A DNA stretch of 64,000 nt from Parelaphostrongylus tenuis (GCA_019055375.1 JAHQIW010000900.1:1-64000); one strand, 5' to 3'; numbered from the stretch's first letter, positions 1-12,607 are shown. Notes: generated by a model not told the origin, from the letters alone. A program made the numbers and translations.

Positions 1-956
1 TTATTATCTATTTTCTTGTTATTGACTTAAGCTGCGGTCCACTGTCTTAACCTGGATTTCTTTATTTTCTCAGGTGTTTGTCCGCCGAAATCTAGTCAGC
101 CGGGGCGCTCGCAAACGAAACCCGAAAGACCCAAATGTTGCTTGGTTGCATTGCAGTGATAATTGGATAACAACTACCCCCCATTTGCGCACACAAGTAC
201 CCCAATGTTACTTTTGCTTATTCTCTATTTCAACTTTACACTTCTGGACAGGGGTGATATAACTATGATTGGAATGTTATACATATGCAATTAGTTCATA
301 GAAACTAGAGATAAACAAGGCCACAAGAGGGAAGATGGTATGGGAATAACAAATTAATCATATTTTAATGACAAATGTTTTTTTTGCTCCGGTATAACAA
401 CTAAGGCAGACTGGAAATGCACAAAATGGACGATAAGGAAAACCTGACTAGACTGATAGAGACGGAACAACTCGACTGGATAGTGGAATTTTTCTATCTA
501 GGAAAAAGATGAGTGGACAGCTGATATTTTTATCTGGGAACTTCGGCCATGTTGGAAAATTTTGTATGTGATAACTCTGATAAGGAAGACGAGATGAAGG
601 GTGTCATCTTGGTAGATTTATTTCCGCCCGAGGGCCGAATGTGATTTTTTGTATGGCTTATAACCATTTTGAAAAGACACATTTTTTGTATATAATGTAA
701 CACCCGGGGTCAAGTTGTGTGTATAAAAGACAGATTCTGATATAATTATTTTTTTTTAAATGATATTGATGTGTCGAAAAGGATGTAGAGTTTATAAAAA
801 CTTCCATGATCCTTTTCCATGAGTAAAACCTCATTTTTCATCCACTTTTCTAGAAGAGGTGTGTTGATCTTAGTCCTGCATACATCCGTTTGTGTGTTAC
901 TCCTTTACGATAAAGTAGAATTTCTTAACATTTGGATGCACTGAAGCTTGTTTAGA
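1..956. other. Upstream region, no convincing gene
   Basis: A splice-acceptor-like TTTTCTCAG lies at 64-72, followed by a reading frame of about 60 codons to 262. It has no recognisable domain and could be the last exon of a gene to the left or chance. The rest is AT-rich and shows nothing I can identify. The string GCTTGTTTAG ends at 955, directly before the ATG of the next gene, and is a plausible cis or spliced-leader acceptor. Confidence 0.3.
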
Positions 957-3900
957 ATGTCACTAGATGCTTTACGATTGGTTTGTGAGTATATGAGTCC
1001 AGCGGGACGGATTCATCTAGCTCAAATCAGTACCCGAATATGCAACGATCTTACAAGGTATGTTAGAATGAAATTCGTTGAAAAGAACAGAAAAGTGAAC
1101 ATCGATACAGGTAAATCAAAGTACTCTCTGACGATGTGCTGCGCAAACTTCAGTCCCTTTCGGCATGACAAACGTAAAAAATATGATGTTTCTTGAAATA
1201 CGTCAAAAGATTTTGTCCCATTAGAAAACCACTGAAATAAGTTTTGTACTCATACGGACGGCACGTACAAATACATATGATATTCTCAGAAAAAAAAACT
1301 CGTGGTACACGTATTTAGCGGTGAGGGTGGAGCTCAAGTAGTTGATTATACAAGATAGCCTTTCTACAAAAGAATCCTTATTACTACCGATTAAGTTGAT
1401 CGTAGTCTATGACTGAAATCATCTGTCTTTTGTTGTGCCTTCAGCGGCAATGGAAAAATACTTGACATTGTTGAACTAATTAGCGCTCGTCAAGTAAAGC
1501 AATGGATTTATTCTCTACAAACACTCCAATGAATTCAGTCGGAAGATCGAGCTCTTTCCTAAATTCTTCATCCACATTGTTCTACGTCGATAGGCATTTC
1601 GTTGAACCTATACACTGCAGCTTGGAGTGAATAGGTGTTTGTTGATTACGATTAGACCAAGAGGGCATACGCATTGATAGCGAAATTTTTTCAAGCCTTC
1701 GCTTTATTGACTACGTTGTCCTTTCTTTGAAATGTACTACAGAAGAAAACGATGCTCAAAAAGTCCAACAAAGTAGGCAGATGGTTATTGAAAGTCGAGA
1801 GGAAACGGATGCACCAAGAATCAATGGTTACATGATTACAGACCTCAGATTATGTGCGCATCTGCGACGTTCAGTAAACAAGAACAACGACCTAAAGGAG
1901 ATATGAACAAAAAAGAACCCTTGTTTGTCTTTGTGACTAGACAGTCATCCCAGTACTTTTCTGCCATGCAGAAAGTTGGTGCCTTAATGCCAAAATTTCA
2001 CTCACAGAGCTTGAAAGAAATCTTTAGGCATATAAGTAACACACACAAGAACAAGATGAACTTAACTCGTGCCTTAAAAATCTTACCTCTTATATGAGAT
2101 ACAAAAGAAATATACATTAAGGTGAAACAGATGCGCCTATGCAAAGAGCTTATAAGAAGAGCGCGAGAAGAAAAGCGATTGAAATCATAAACGCATAATG
2201 TTGACGAGCTTGCTTGTGACTCAAATAAGTTGCCATTAAAGCTGCAAACATAAATTAAAGAATGATATCCAACGACATTATTATAATCGGTGCAAGACAC
2301 GTGTTTCCGCCTTTCATCATCGTCATCTGCACGGTACATTTTCATTCAGTCAGCTCCTTCTTCGTTCAGTCAGTCTGACAAAGCATTTTGAGACTTTCAT
2401 GAGGTCCGTTATGGATTACATTGTTCTTGAATGAGGTCTCAAATTAGTCGACTGCAATGCCGTTATTACAAGTGAAACATGAGACGAAAAAAAAAAATGA
2501 ATGGATAGCTCGTGAAGTAAGACTCCGAAGTGAAGATGAGAGCACTATTATTTGAAGCGATTCGCAAAGAATTTTTTTTTGAGGCACCAATTTGGTAATG
2601 GGGAAGAGTGTACCACGAACGACTAAAAGAATCAGAAATAATAGTAGCCTAATAGATTATAACAACAACGGCTAAAGTGATTGGTAACATTGCATTATGA
2701 TCAGAAAAGGGCGTTGAGGAAAACTGGGCCAACAAAGGCTGGAAAAGTAGGAAAATCGGTTTTCGCAATTAAGAAAGCATGAATTTTGATTATATAGCAA
2801 AATAATATTGAGAAGAAGTGGACCATAAATCGAAGAAGAGGACAGAGGACAAACGCGACTCCGCCGAAGAGACGATTTTCACAAAAGTCTCGCACATCGC
2901 TCCAAACGGACTTGACCCCGACAAAGTTCAATTGTCAAGAATATCACCATGTTCACGTATTTTGGGTCGTGCATTTAAAGAATGCACTCACAGATGACGA
3001 GTAATATACAATGATAAGGCTATATTATTGATTTAATACTTTCACCAATTCCAATATTCCCATCCATCATGGGCATCTGCGTTAGCGCCCCTGTGACTGT
3101 CAACGATAGCGTTAGGAATTCTCTGCTGATTTGACCTCAATATTTTGTAGCGCTCGTGACAGAGAACTCCGCATGTCTGAGCCGAGAAAGCAAACATGTG
3201 TATCAATGCACTCAGTTTTAGATGGGAAGACGTGCATAGTTTGCTATTTGGTGACACTAAGGTTTTGATGGCAGGCGAAGTGTTTTCTCATAGAATCGAT
3301 AGCGGAAGAGACTTGGTGAGTGATTTTGAAGAAAATGACCATACATGAGATTTGAAGGTATTGGCTTAGTCTTTTAAAGACTAATTGGATGAGTGAAGAG
3401 GATTGTGATGTGAGAATGCTAATCTTTTTTCGTATGACTTGTTTTCATACATATATCGTGGAGATCACTGTACTCCTATGGATTTGTATTACCATAACCC
3501 CCTTGTCGATAGATATTCCGCGGTTTCAGTTTTATTTATTTCCTTGAATGCTCGTTTAGCTGACTATGTTTGGAATGGTAGGAAATCCATGATAAGGCGT
3601 TACGCTACAGACCTGATTCAACACAACCGATCCCTAATGGGTGGCACATCTGCTTCGACTGATGTGAGCTCAAACGGAGACCTTGTGTGTGATGAACGAC
3701 ATCATTATCCATTAAATCGACTGTTTCTGAAACCTCGTTATAAACATTCAAAATCAAACCCAAAAAAAGAATGTTTTTAGCCTGAAAACGAGGTTGGTAC
3801 GCCAGGGCCATACACCGGTGTTTCGGAGACTCGTCCTCCTCGTCAGTGACCCCCGCCCCACATTAAGCCCTGCATTGTAGCAAGGAGGGAGGCGTATGTG

Positions 3901-6900
3901 GTAAAAGGTGATGGCATAGTGTACAATGACACTGGTCCATCACCATCAGTCGATGTTTCGGCTGGTAGACCAAAACTAATCCATTAAATCGACTGTTTCT
4001 GAAACCTCGTTATAAACATTCAAAATCAAATCCAAAAAAAGAAGGCTTTTAGGCTAAAAACATTCTTTTTTTGGATTTGATTTTGAATGTTTATAACGAG
4101 GTTTTGAAAACAGTCGAGTCAATGGATTAGTTTTGGTCTACCAGCCGAAACATCGACTGATGGTGATGGACCAGTGTTATTGTACACTATGCCATCACCT
4201 TTTACCACATACACCTCCCTCCTGCTACAATGCAGGGCTTAATGTGGGGCGGGGGTCACTGACGAGGAGGACGAGCCTCCGAAACACCGGTGTATGGCCC
4301 TGGCGTACCAACCTCGTTTTTAGGCTAAAAACATTCTTTTTTTTTTTGGACATCATTATCACTGCGGTACGCTCGCTATTATAATTGCCCGTGTTGCGTT
4401 ATACTTCTCTCGGGCACTCATAGTCCAAATTTCAATAGTTATCTTTTAATCGATACATTGACTACCCAAAAAAAAAAACAAATATAGCGTCAAAATTCCT
4501 TCATGAATGTGGAAATGAATTACTGTTATTTCGCAGAGATATGCAAACATTCTCTTTTGGCGAAGAAAAGTGTTTAGGATTTTCGTCATACATTGGATAA
4601 ATCTTTTGCTCTTTGCCCACATACTCGTCATGTATGGATTCAAACGCGATTACGACAAGAACACATCGAAGAGCTCAATAAGCATTCAAATACTATAGAA
4701 GAGCTGTACATTTCCAGCGAAAACTTCGATACGTATGTCTTTAGTTCTACTTATAACAGTAGTGACATCAAAACATCTGAATTTGAAAGAAGTAGGAATT
4801 GCGAGACACGTTAAAGCTTGCAGGCGGGAAAAATTGCAAAAAAAAATGCCTAAAAAAAGAACTATCACAATTTCCCACCATTACATCAGATATTGTAATG
4901 AATACAACCATACAGAAAAAGGTGTGAAAGCATCACATCCCCAGAATCCTTGATAGTATCGCGCTGGACTTTTGCATTGTGTACATATTCTCTTCACCAA
5001 CTTCAGAAATTCCTCGACTTGTAATAATTTATATATAAACAACTGAACACCATTTGAGTAACTTTGCAGAATCTATTCAAAAAGTAAGTAGTGATAGATC
5101 CTCTAAGCAGTATTAGGGAAAGAAATAAATGAAGCATCATGAATTGATTGCCAGATATCTTAAAGCTCATAAAGCGTTTGGTTCTTGATTCAAATTTCTT
5201 CGTGTACAGCTAAAGTTCGATATACAATATTATATGAGTTTTATGACCTTACACAAGTCAGCTGAACAGTTAGGCAGAAGGGGTCAATTCATGGTATCAT
5301 AGCTTGTGATATGTCACCTGTCACCTGTCGTCACCTGCCGTCCCGTTAATCGTCGAGTAACTTGAGCAGGTACCAGCAACTCTTCCATTTTTCCCTGTCG
5401 CGTGCAAGAGTAGTCCAGTGGGTTCTCCTTGCTCTAAGGATTCGCTGAGCATCATATCTTTCTTCTATCCCTTTCGTGAACAAACCGGACAAACGAGTCG
5501 GTGGTCATCCTTCAGAACGCTTGACGTCCCGAGGAATCCAGTCGGTAACGGCTCTCGTCCATCGGTTGTCGTTCAAGCGCATCACGTGTCCGGCCCACCT
5601 TATTTTCAATATCCTGGCGTGTAGAACGGCGTCTCTGATTTTCGATCGTTGGCGTAGGTTGGAACTTTGGATCCCCTCTCTTATTTGCGAGTTACGGGAT
5701 ACTCCTAGCATTGACCTTTCGACTGCGCGTTCGATAACGTCAAGTGATCTTTCATCCTGATTACGTAGCAACCAGGTTTCTGCTGCATACGTCAGGGCAG
5801 GGATAACTGTCGAGTCAAAAGGTGGGCACGAAGTCGGATGTTCTTAGTCGTCTTCACTACATCTTCGATGCTCTTAAACGTTCCTCAAGCCACTCGCTTC
5901 CTCCTGCTCAACTCTGGAGCTAGATCGCTCATCATGTTGATATCACGATCTAGATAGACGTAACTGGACCATTCGGAGATTGTCGTTCCGTTGAGCGTGA
6001 ATGGGGCATTCGAAACCCATCCGTTGCTCATGAACATTGCTTTCGTTAGATTCAGTTGAAGACCAATCTTTCCACAAGCGTTATCGAAATCGGTCAACAT
6101 TCGTTCCGCTTGGCTGACGTTTGGTGTTATGAGGACGATATCGTCAGCAAAGCAAAGATGGTTTTATTGTCGACCAACAATTTTCATTTCTATAGCGTCC
6201 CATTCTGAAGTTCGTATGACGTTTTGCAGGGTGGCAGTGAATAGTTTTGGTAAGATTGTATCGCCTTGTCGAAACCCTCTTCTTACGTCAATGGTAATGT
6301 TGTTGTAAAATGGAAATATTTTGGTCGTGAAGTCTTTATAAAACTCACGAAGGATCAATATGTACCGAGTACGGACGCCCTGGTTATCCAGAGCCTCTAT
6401 AACCGCTTCTGTTTCCACTGAAATAAAAGGCTTTCTTCAGATCGATGGTAGTGAGACAGAGTGGTTGTTTGTACTCTCGTGAAACTCCGACGAGTCTTGT
6501 AATCGTGTGTGTGGTCTATGGTACTAAATCCTTTTCGGAACCCTGCTTGTTCGCATGGCTGTCTTTCGTCCAGTGTTCTGTCAATCCTGTTTGGGATGAC
6601 TCGAGTAAAGTTTATAGACAACGGAAAGCAAGCAGATTAGGCGATGTCTGCCTATGTCGTGAATGTCCCCTACTTGAACAACAATACGGTCTTGCTCATT
6701 TTCCATTGAATAGGGACATTGCATTCTGACAGGTAGCGTGCAAAGAGCCGAGCCAGGGTGTCGAGGAGAACTGGCGGCAGGTTCTTCAGGTGTTCTGGTC
6801 TGATCCTGTCTAGACCGGGTGCTGTTCTGTTCTTCACCGACGATATAGCATGTTGGATTTCGGAAGGGAAGACGCTGAAACGACATATTCGTTTTCTTTC

Positions 6901-9900
6901 AATTCATATGACGGTAAGAGGACATGGCTAGCGAAGAGATCCGAGTAGTATTGGTGGATGATTTTCTCCATATTCCTTCTTGAAGTTGTAGGTGTCCCGT
7001 CAGGGTATCGGAGTGCAATCATCTTAATCTTATAGTTGGCGAAGCCTCACTGGGCTTTGCGAATGCTCTTCCCAGCTTCTGCCAGCTTCTGCCATAACTG
7101 CTGCTCTTCTCTCTTTGAGGTCTTCTTTTATCGCTTCTCTGCAGCGTTTCGCAAGTTCGGAATTAAGGTTTTGGTTGCTTGTAGCTCGTGCGATTCCACG
7201 TTAACTTATCAGCTCGAGTGTCTGCGGAGACATGCGACTCTTCGTGACCTTAAGACTCTCAGCTTTCATAGCGCTAACGTGAAGATATTCAACGAGTCGA
7301 TCGTATTCTTCGTCGATGTTGACGACAACGGTACCTTCCCAAGAGCCGACTAATGATTTGGATACATCCCAGTTTATGGTAATTCTGGGACATCGTTATT
7401 TAAATTAAACAACTTTCTCTCCTTTCCTCGAAAAACGGAACGTTGCGAGAAGAAGGCGATGGTCTGATCCCGTGTAGAACTTAGGAACAACAGCGACATC
7501 GTTAGGCAAAACCTTCGATTTACTAAGATATGGCCTATTTCGTTATGGTACTCTCCATTGGGAGACTCCCACGTCCATCGCTGAGAAAGAGGCTTTTGGA
7601 ATTGCGAGTTACCATGGATGGTTTTGGTAGTCATGATAAACTCAGATAACCTCTCACCCTAATCATTCCAATCTAGTTCGTGAGTCCCTATGTAACGTTC
7701 TTCAGACGTTCTTCTAGGTTCAATTTTTGCGTTAAAGTCTCCGACAATGACCTTGAAGAATGTATGATCTTCTCTGAAGGATTTTTCGAGGTCCATATAG
7801 AACGCTTCGACTTCGTCTTCGTCATAGCTTGATGTTGGTACGTAAGCAACGAAGATGGTCAAAGTCTGTATAGAACCATATCGTTTCAACCGCAATGTTC
7901 CGACACGGGATATGAATTGTTCAAACGAATCGATGTTCATGGTCAAATTCGATTTGACGAGGGGGCCAACGCCGCCGACACCTCTGCTATCGCATGTTCG
8001 AAGGAAGAGTTTTTCTCCGATGTCATAAACAGCGTGAGAAAGATGGCGCCTTCTCGTTTCAGCCAAGCCAATGACGTCGTGCCTTATCCTTCTTGCTTGA
8101 ATCAATAGATCTTCCACAGCGGATTCGTGAACAAGGGTTCTTGCATTGTAGGTACAGATCGTCATTTTAGTCCGTTTCGATCTTGGCAGCCTAGTTTGGT
8201 CCTGAGATTTCAGCAGCCTCTCCGTATTCGTCCTACCTGGCGCTGCCGTACCAGGGGGCTCCTTGGGGGTCAGGAATGAGGCCCATATATGTTACTGTTT
8301 TAGGCATTTTGATACCCAACGTATAGCTTGCCAGGCTCTAAACGTGGGGGCTGGATAGTCACGAGTAACTTGCCAGTCTCTCTCGGAGGAGCGGGAGGAG
8401 CTTATTTGTTGGAGGCGACTCCTAACCGCCTCGCTTGTACTTCTCAGCCGCTTGATTGCACGCTTTTGGCCGACTTGACTCGTAGAAATAGAGTTTTTGT
8501 CAAGTCGGCGCTGCAGAAGCAGGGGAGCTCACCCCTGAATCCATCTGCGTCTCTGGGAAGCACACGGTCGCTTTTGCCTCGCGTTTATTACCCTATCCAC
8601 CACCTGGGGACGCGCCACGTGCCTCGCGACTAATCGGGCGGGATTCCTCAAAGAGGGAAGTCCGTGGTGTGATATGTATGCTTGCATTAATGATAGGTTG
8701 TAGAAAAAGTGCGGTCGTAGTGCCTGAGAAAATGTTATTTCAGATGTATTTTGTGTGAATTTGTGCTCATTGAAAAGCTCGTTTTCTTGAGCGTCAAACG
8801 ACATATCATTGGTTTACACAGCCTTCAGAATGAAGCTGTTCAAGGAAGAAATTTGTCTGCTGCTTCACTTTCACTACTTATTGGGTGCCAACGCTTCTGA
8901 GGCACATCGACAACAAGGCGTATGGTGGCGAAATTTGTGGTTTGAGACACTCCGTGAGGAAGGAGACCGATTGACCGACAAGTCAACAAAGGAATATCCA
9001 GGAGCTTGATCGTTAATCATTCGTCTATCAAATTGAAAAATTCCATGGTTGAGTTGCTGGAAGTTGGCTAACGAGCTTGGTTGTGATTCAATGACGTTTT
9101 GGCATATTCTCCAGGACACCGCCAAACAGTGCTTGAAGTCGGAATGGCTCTCACAAAAATTGAAAATGGATCGACGGGAAAAAGAATTTAATACCTGTCA
9201 TTTGTTTGAGCCTAACTGGTGAATAAACAAATTTTTTCTATGGGTTTAAAAAATACGACAGAGCCTTTTCTGCAACCTATCAGAAAGACAAGATATCAGG
9301 TGCTGATTAATCTCAAAATGTGGCGTCAGCTTTCCACACTATTACGCCCATGCAGTTGACTTTGCTCATCTGGCCTAGGATGTGAAGCCAATACTTTGAT
9401 CCAGTGTTTTCATGTTCCCAGATTAATCTGATGCCAAGTTAGGAGGAAAGGAGAGGTATGTAACTAAGCGAAATGACATCGAACAAAGTACCACGTACCA
9501 CGTACAGAACTGCCTTTATCACTGCTTTACCTGCTGCCAGAAATATTTCTAACTCACTTAAAATGTTAACACCAATACACCACTGCATTTGCAGACAATA
9601 TCCTGTAACATGGGATGGATTCTCACCTAATCGGTTGCGCCGTCTCCACATTTTGCAGCGAATGGATCAGCCGCTCAATATGAGACAAGTTCTTGATTCA
9701 ACTTCATGTGAAGTAAGAGTTCTTAGTTGATTTACCAATTAGTATTACAAAGCTGTAGCCGGACTAGATTCTCTTCATCAGGACAACTAAATATTCATCC
9801 CTTTTGCGATTGCGGCCAACTTCGAGTGACAGATTTACTGGGTCGAGTGTCAATGGAACGCGATCAGAGTTGACAATCACTCAATTACCTTGTAAAGTTC

Positions 9901-12607
9901 TCTTGTCTCTCTATCTTGCACGTTCCGCAGTTTTCTTATGCGTACATTCCCATGTTGTTGGACACCTTTTTAGTGTGCTATAACTCGCGCGTTTTGAAAA
10001 AAAAAAACAACTCGCTCTATAAATAATCACGCCTTAGAGAGCACTCTACATTGTTCAGTGCAATAGTTGAAATACACTTGCTCACCGCTATTATGTTTCT
10101 GTTCATACAAAAATCCACCCTACTGCTCGAAAACGGTCTTTTTCAAGTACAGCACACTGAGAATAGATTTTCGGCTTAGTATGCAATCTATGTTTGGTTC
10201 TTATCACTTATAAGGGGACAAATGAAAAACCGATATTATTTGCTGGAGAGGAAGTGTTCCTAGAAGTGTCAGTAACCATTTAAAAGTGGAGAATGAGGTT
10301 ACAGTCGCACATCGCCTGTTTTTAATAACACTCCTTTATACGCTAAAGCATCCAGGTAAAAAAAAATTATGTTTAGCACTCGCCTTTCACTTCCATTTTT
10401 ATCAGGCGTATAATTCATTGGAAGGCGAGAAACATATCACTGTGTAGAGAAAGTTTCGTAGTATATTGGTCACTCGTTTTATCCGAAATTTCTTTCGAAA
10501 TGGGGGATGAATTCCCAATTGAATAATAATATGTCGATCGTCCCGCTTCGCCGCGTCCCTGCCACGCCCCTTCCACAACCCTCGTCTGGTCAAATAGGCG
10601 GCAAACAACGTTATCAAAAATGTAAAACTCGATCTTGTTTTCTGTACTAATTAGTATTTCCAAAAAACAAGCACATAGCTAGAATCAAAAAACATGATAT
10701 CAGATGATTACAAATAGTCTAAATTTGAACTCTATTCGGTAAGGTTTGAAGCACAAATCAAAAGACCAGAAGAAATCGAAAGATCAGAAGAAAAGCAAAC
10801 ACTTTTTGGATTTGGTGGAGGTTTGTTCCATAGTTCAAGTACTAGCACTCTAAGAAAGGAGTTTCGCTCAGCTAGATATAAACGAGATAAGAGAAAGAAC
10901 ACGTGACTCCATGGAACATGGTTTTATGGATATTACAGTGTTATAAAGGGGTGTTTCGAAAAACCGGCGACGTGTTGCTATAGCCTCAAGTCTCAGCTGC
11001 CGAATGGTTACTAACACTCCTCTGAAAAATTCCTCTCCAGCGAATGAGATCGGTTTTTCATTTACCCCTCTTAACTGAATTGTGCCTTGTGTTTAATACA
11101 CTGTCAAACGGCCACAGAAGCTCCAGAAAAAAGGCTCTGCACAACGAAAAAAAAATAGGGAAAAGCGTGCGCGTTGAGATAAAGATGCACCGCATATTAT
11201 GCAACAACGTACATCTTAAAATCAATGCGCACGGTCCCGTATGGACTGATATTAAATGGACGAGGAAGATCATTATTATCGCCTATAAGATGAGGATTTA
11301 TCAATCACTAGACGATCATCAATGGCAGCAGCATTAGTGGACGGCCAAAAGAAAATCACTAGTACGACCAGTTGTAGAATGCAATCCTTGTTTAGGCTCT
11401 CTTTCCAACTACACTACGTCACATAGTTTTAACTGGCATCGTACTTTCTCGGCCACTTATGGACACTATTCTAAGCCTCACGAATCTACGACATTTTGAT
11501 GCGATTGGATGTTTGATCGACACGAGTCTAGCTGCTGAATATGTGGAAAAGTTAGGTAAGATCATGAAACGAAGCTTAAGCATACTAATGATTTCCTTAC
11601 AAATTCTTTGATTACTCATCTATAAAAATTCCTTTTCTTAAGCGCAACTGCCAAATCTTAATGAAATGAGTATGCCACCATCAATGTTCTCATTTTCCAC
11701 TAGAGAAGAAAACGGCATAAAATTTTCAATGAGGTGAGATTACTAATTTGAGTTTATTTAGAATCTTAAGAACGAAAATTCTCTCAGGAAATTGCGCTTG
11801 TCGAGGTTGTCCCTTTTCATGGAACAGTTTGACGAGAGTACATTTTTCGAGCAACTTGAAACGATAATGCCCAGAAAACTTGAAACTCTCATCCTTTATG
11901 GGAACTACTTTCCTCTGAAGAAGTCGAAAAAGTACGGGCAGTGGAGAAAATTCGAGGTATTGCCGTTGCGTTTTTGAATGCTGCGGTTAGTATACTTCTT
12001 GACGCCAGCATATCCTAGGACACATGACTTCACTTCATCTTTCCGCCAGCTATTTCGTATGAATGAAAGAACTAAGTCATGCTTTATAAGACAGAGGAAC
12101 TCTATGCAGTCACTCATTCTTTTGCAAATTAGGTTGCTGAACCGCACATTTCACAGACCAGTTTTTACAGATCGTTTTCGGTTCAATGACACTACAAGTC
12201 AAAACCCAATGGTGGATGAGAGAAGAGTGTCTTTTGATATCACATCTAGTACGAAACTTCCCCTACAGAATTTCTGAAGACTTTCGACCTATTAGAAATA
12301 CGGTGAGGCGAAAAAGCTCAGTTTTCAACATTGCTAATAAAAGAAATGACCTTTAGTGTACAATTGACGCATGAGACTATGGTTAGAAATTTTACAAAAT
12401 AATCTTCTACTTCTATAGGCCGGATCATGGCGCTTCAATCAGGCGGTTATAGATAATGATAACGCTCGTCAAGACAGACTGAATCTACCACAGAATCGAA
12501 CGCTGCGTTTCATGTGGGTTCTTAGAATTGATTTTATAGTAGAAATAACGAACACTTCATTACAAGCCATACATGTAGAACATTCAAACGTTTCTAATTT
12601 TTCATAG
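957..12607 (+). CDS. Leucine-rich-repeat protein with F-box-like N-terminus, multi-exon
   Basis: Exons supported by splice sites and phase: first exon 957 to about 1173 (3' end uncertain), 4578-4732, 9595-9712, 11396-11555, 11643-11733, 11788-11956 and last exon 12419-12607 (TAG 12605-12607). From 4578 on, every junction keeps the frame (phases 2, 0, 1, 2, 0). The N-terminus (MSLDALRLVCEYM) resembles the short helical module that opens many nematode F-box-like families. Later exons carry LRR-like periodicity: NRLRRLHIL, TTLRHIVLTGI, LTNLRHFDAIG, LPNLNEMSM, LRLSRLSLF, PRKLETLILYGNYF. The ATG at 957 follows a TTTAG acceptor by one base, consistent with SL trans-splicing. One or more exons between 1173 and 4578 are probably missing from this model, and the last exon could be longer. 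The big introns hold a hammerhead element and an RTE LINE. An F-box adaptor role would be inference only. No internal stop or frameshift was seen in the joined exons. Confidence 0.6.
2290..2332 (-). ncRNA. Degenerate hammerhead ribozyme, family B
   Basis: The minus strand keeps the family B 3' half (GAAA, CACGTG, TC) and a fully paired stem I (GTGCAG with TTGCAC). The core CUGANGA has lost its first C (ATGACGA) and stem II is poor, so activity is unlikely. Downstream sequence to about 2480 matches other family B copies (20.2-20.35 kb). Confidence 0.55.
3258..3697. other. Intronic DNA, nothing recognised
   Basis: The 113-codon plus-strand frame at 3439-3780 runs into the ribozyme element and has no domain; it looks like chance. 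The region lies inside the LRR gene intron. Confidence 0.4.
3805..3852 (-). ncRNA. Hammerhead ribozyme, family A
   Basis: Read on the minus strand: stem I GGGTCA (3852-3847) pairs with TGGCCC (3810-3805), with one G-U; core CTGACGA; stem II GGAGG/TCTCC around a 5-nt loop; GAAA; short stem III (ACA/TGT, loop CCGG); cleavage site GTA. All conserved hammerhead positions are present. Confidence 0.9.
4253..4300 (+). ncRNA. Hammerhead ribozyme, family A
   Basis: Stem I GGGTCA (4253-4258) pairs with TGGCCC (4295-4300). Core CTGACGA lies at 4259-4265. Stem II is GGAGG/CCTCC, 5 perfect pairs. GAAA follows, then a minimal stem III (ACA/TGT with loop CCGG) and the NUH site GUA, with cleavage expected after A4294. 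The mirror copy at 3805-3852 differs by one stem II base that stays paired (G-U). Confidence 0.92.
4733..5289 (+). other. Intron of the LRR gene, no further exon seen
   Basis: The donor GTATGTC begins at 4733. The frames here continue past the donor and end quickly. The stretch leads into the 3' tail of the RTE LINE. Confidence 0.4.
5505..7022 (-). pseudogene. LINE reverse transcriptase and C-terminal region, broken
   Basis: Fragments in several frames follow RT order: SLPKSNM (about 6840), CEQAGFRKGFSTIDH (about 6550), VRRGFRQGDTILPKLFTA (about 6270), the catalytic FADD box at 6140-6151, LTDFDNACGKIGLQLNLTK (about 6070), AETW, and the distal WAGHVMRLNDNRWTRAVTDW (about 5560). There are multiple frameshifts. 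Confidence 0.92.
7374..8165 (-). pseudogene. LINE endonuclease domain (APE-like), frameshifted
   Basis: Begins MTICTYNARTL at 8165. Motifs in order: GLAETRRRH (ETR catalytic site), FVAYVPTS, VIVGDFNAKI (GDFNA), then after a frame change FQKPLSQRWTWESP and NEIGHILVNRRF, where the family motif is IDHI; the D of that catalytic DH pair is G here. The frame breaks near 7650. The domain would nick target DNA for target-primed reverse transcription. Confidence 0.9.
8800..9190 (+). mobile_element. Mariner transposase remnant
   Basis: Frame from 8830 (MKLFKEEICLLL, GANASEA) plus downstream KLANELGCDSMTFWHIL and LKSEWLSQKLK match the paired helix-turn-helix N-terminus of mariner transposases. It is interrupted by stops and the catalytic region is absent. 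Confidence 0.7.
9713..11395 (+). other. Large intron of the LRR gene
   Basis: Between donor GTAAGAG at 9713 and the acceptor before 11396. It contains dispersed non-coding repeats (for example 10940-11050, similar to sequence near 50.1 and 50.6 kb). No exon or RNA gene was recognised. Confidence 0.4.

Larger units (their letters stand above)
3698..4360. mobile_element. Retrozyme-like element, head-to-head inverted copies, 12-bp TSD
   Basis: A 12-bp direct repeat GACATCATTATC (3698-3709 and 4349-4360) bounds a 639-bp insert. The left part is in minus orientation and contains about 1.3 units: sequence from 3707 recurs from 3979, giving a unit of about 272 nt. The right part (from about 4051) is the same unit in plus orientation. 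Each orientation carries one hammerhead ribozyme. The insert has no protein coding capacity. Tandem units with a ribozyme, small size and target-site duplications are the published hallmarks of metazoan and plant retrozymes, which are thought to move through circular RNA with help from another retroelement's reverse transcriptase. Assignment to that class is inference. Confidence 0.85.
5290..8290 (-). mobile_element. RTE-type non-LTR retrotransposon (LINE), nearly full length, decayed
   Basis: On the minus strand: a 5' leader (about 8290-8166), then an APE-type endonuclease, a reverse transcriptase and a C-terminal region, ending at about 5300 in short CACCTGT/CACCTGCC repeats, the usual RTE tail. 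The coding frame is broken by many frameshifts and stops, so this copy is dead. It sits in an intron of the LRR gene in antisense orientation. Two further 3'-end copies lie at 24.16-24.69 kb (-) and 31.94-32.14 kb (+). Very similar elements are common in hookworm genomes (recall, not searched). Confidence 0.93.

Noticed and set aside
948..956. Start of the LRR gene at a TTG codon upstream
   Set aside because: The acceptor TTTAG ends at 955 and an ATG follows at 957; the upstream codons would not be in the mature RNA.
4133..4384. 83-codon plus frame
   Set aside because: It lies across the hammerhead element; the mirrored sequence at 3.8-4.0 kb has no matching frame.
5476..5760. 94-codon plus frame
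   Set aside because: It is antisense to the LINE C-terminal region; the same shadow appears in the LINE copy at 24320-24685.
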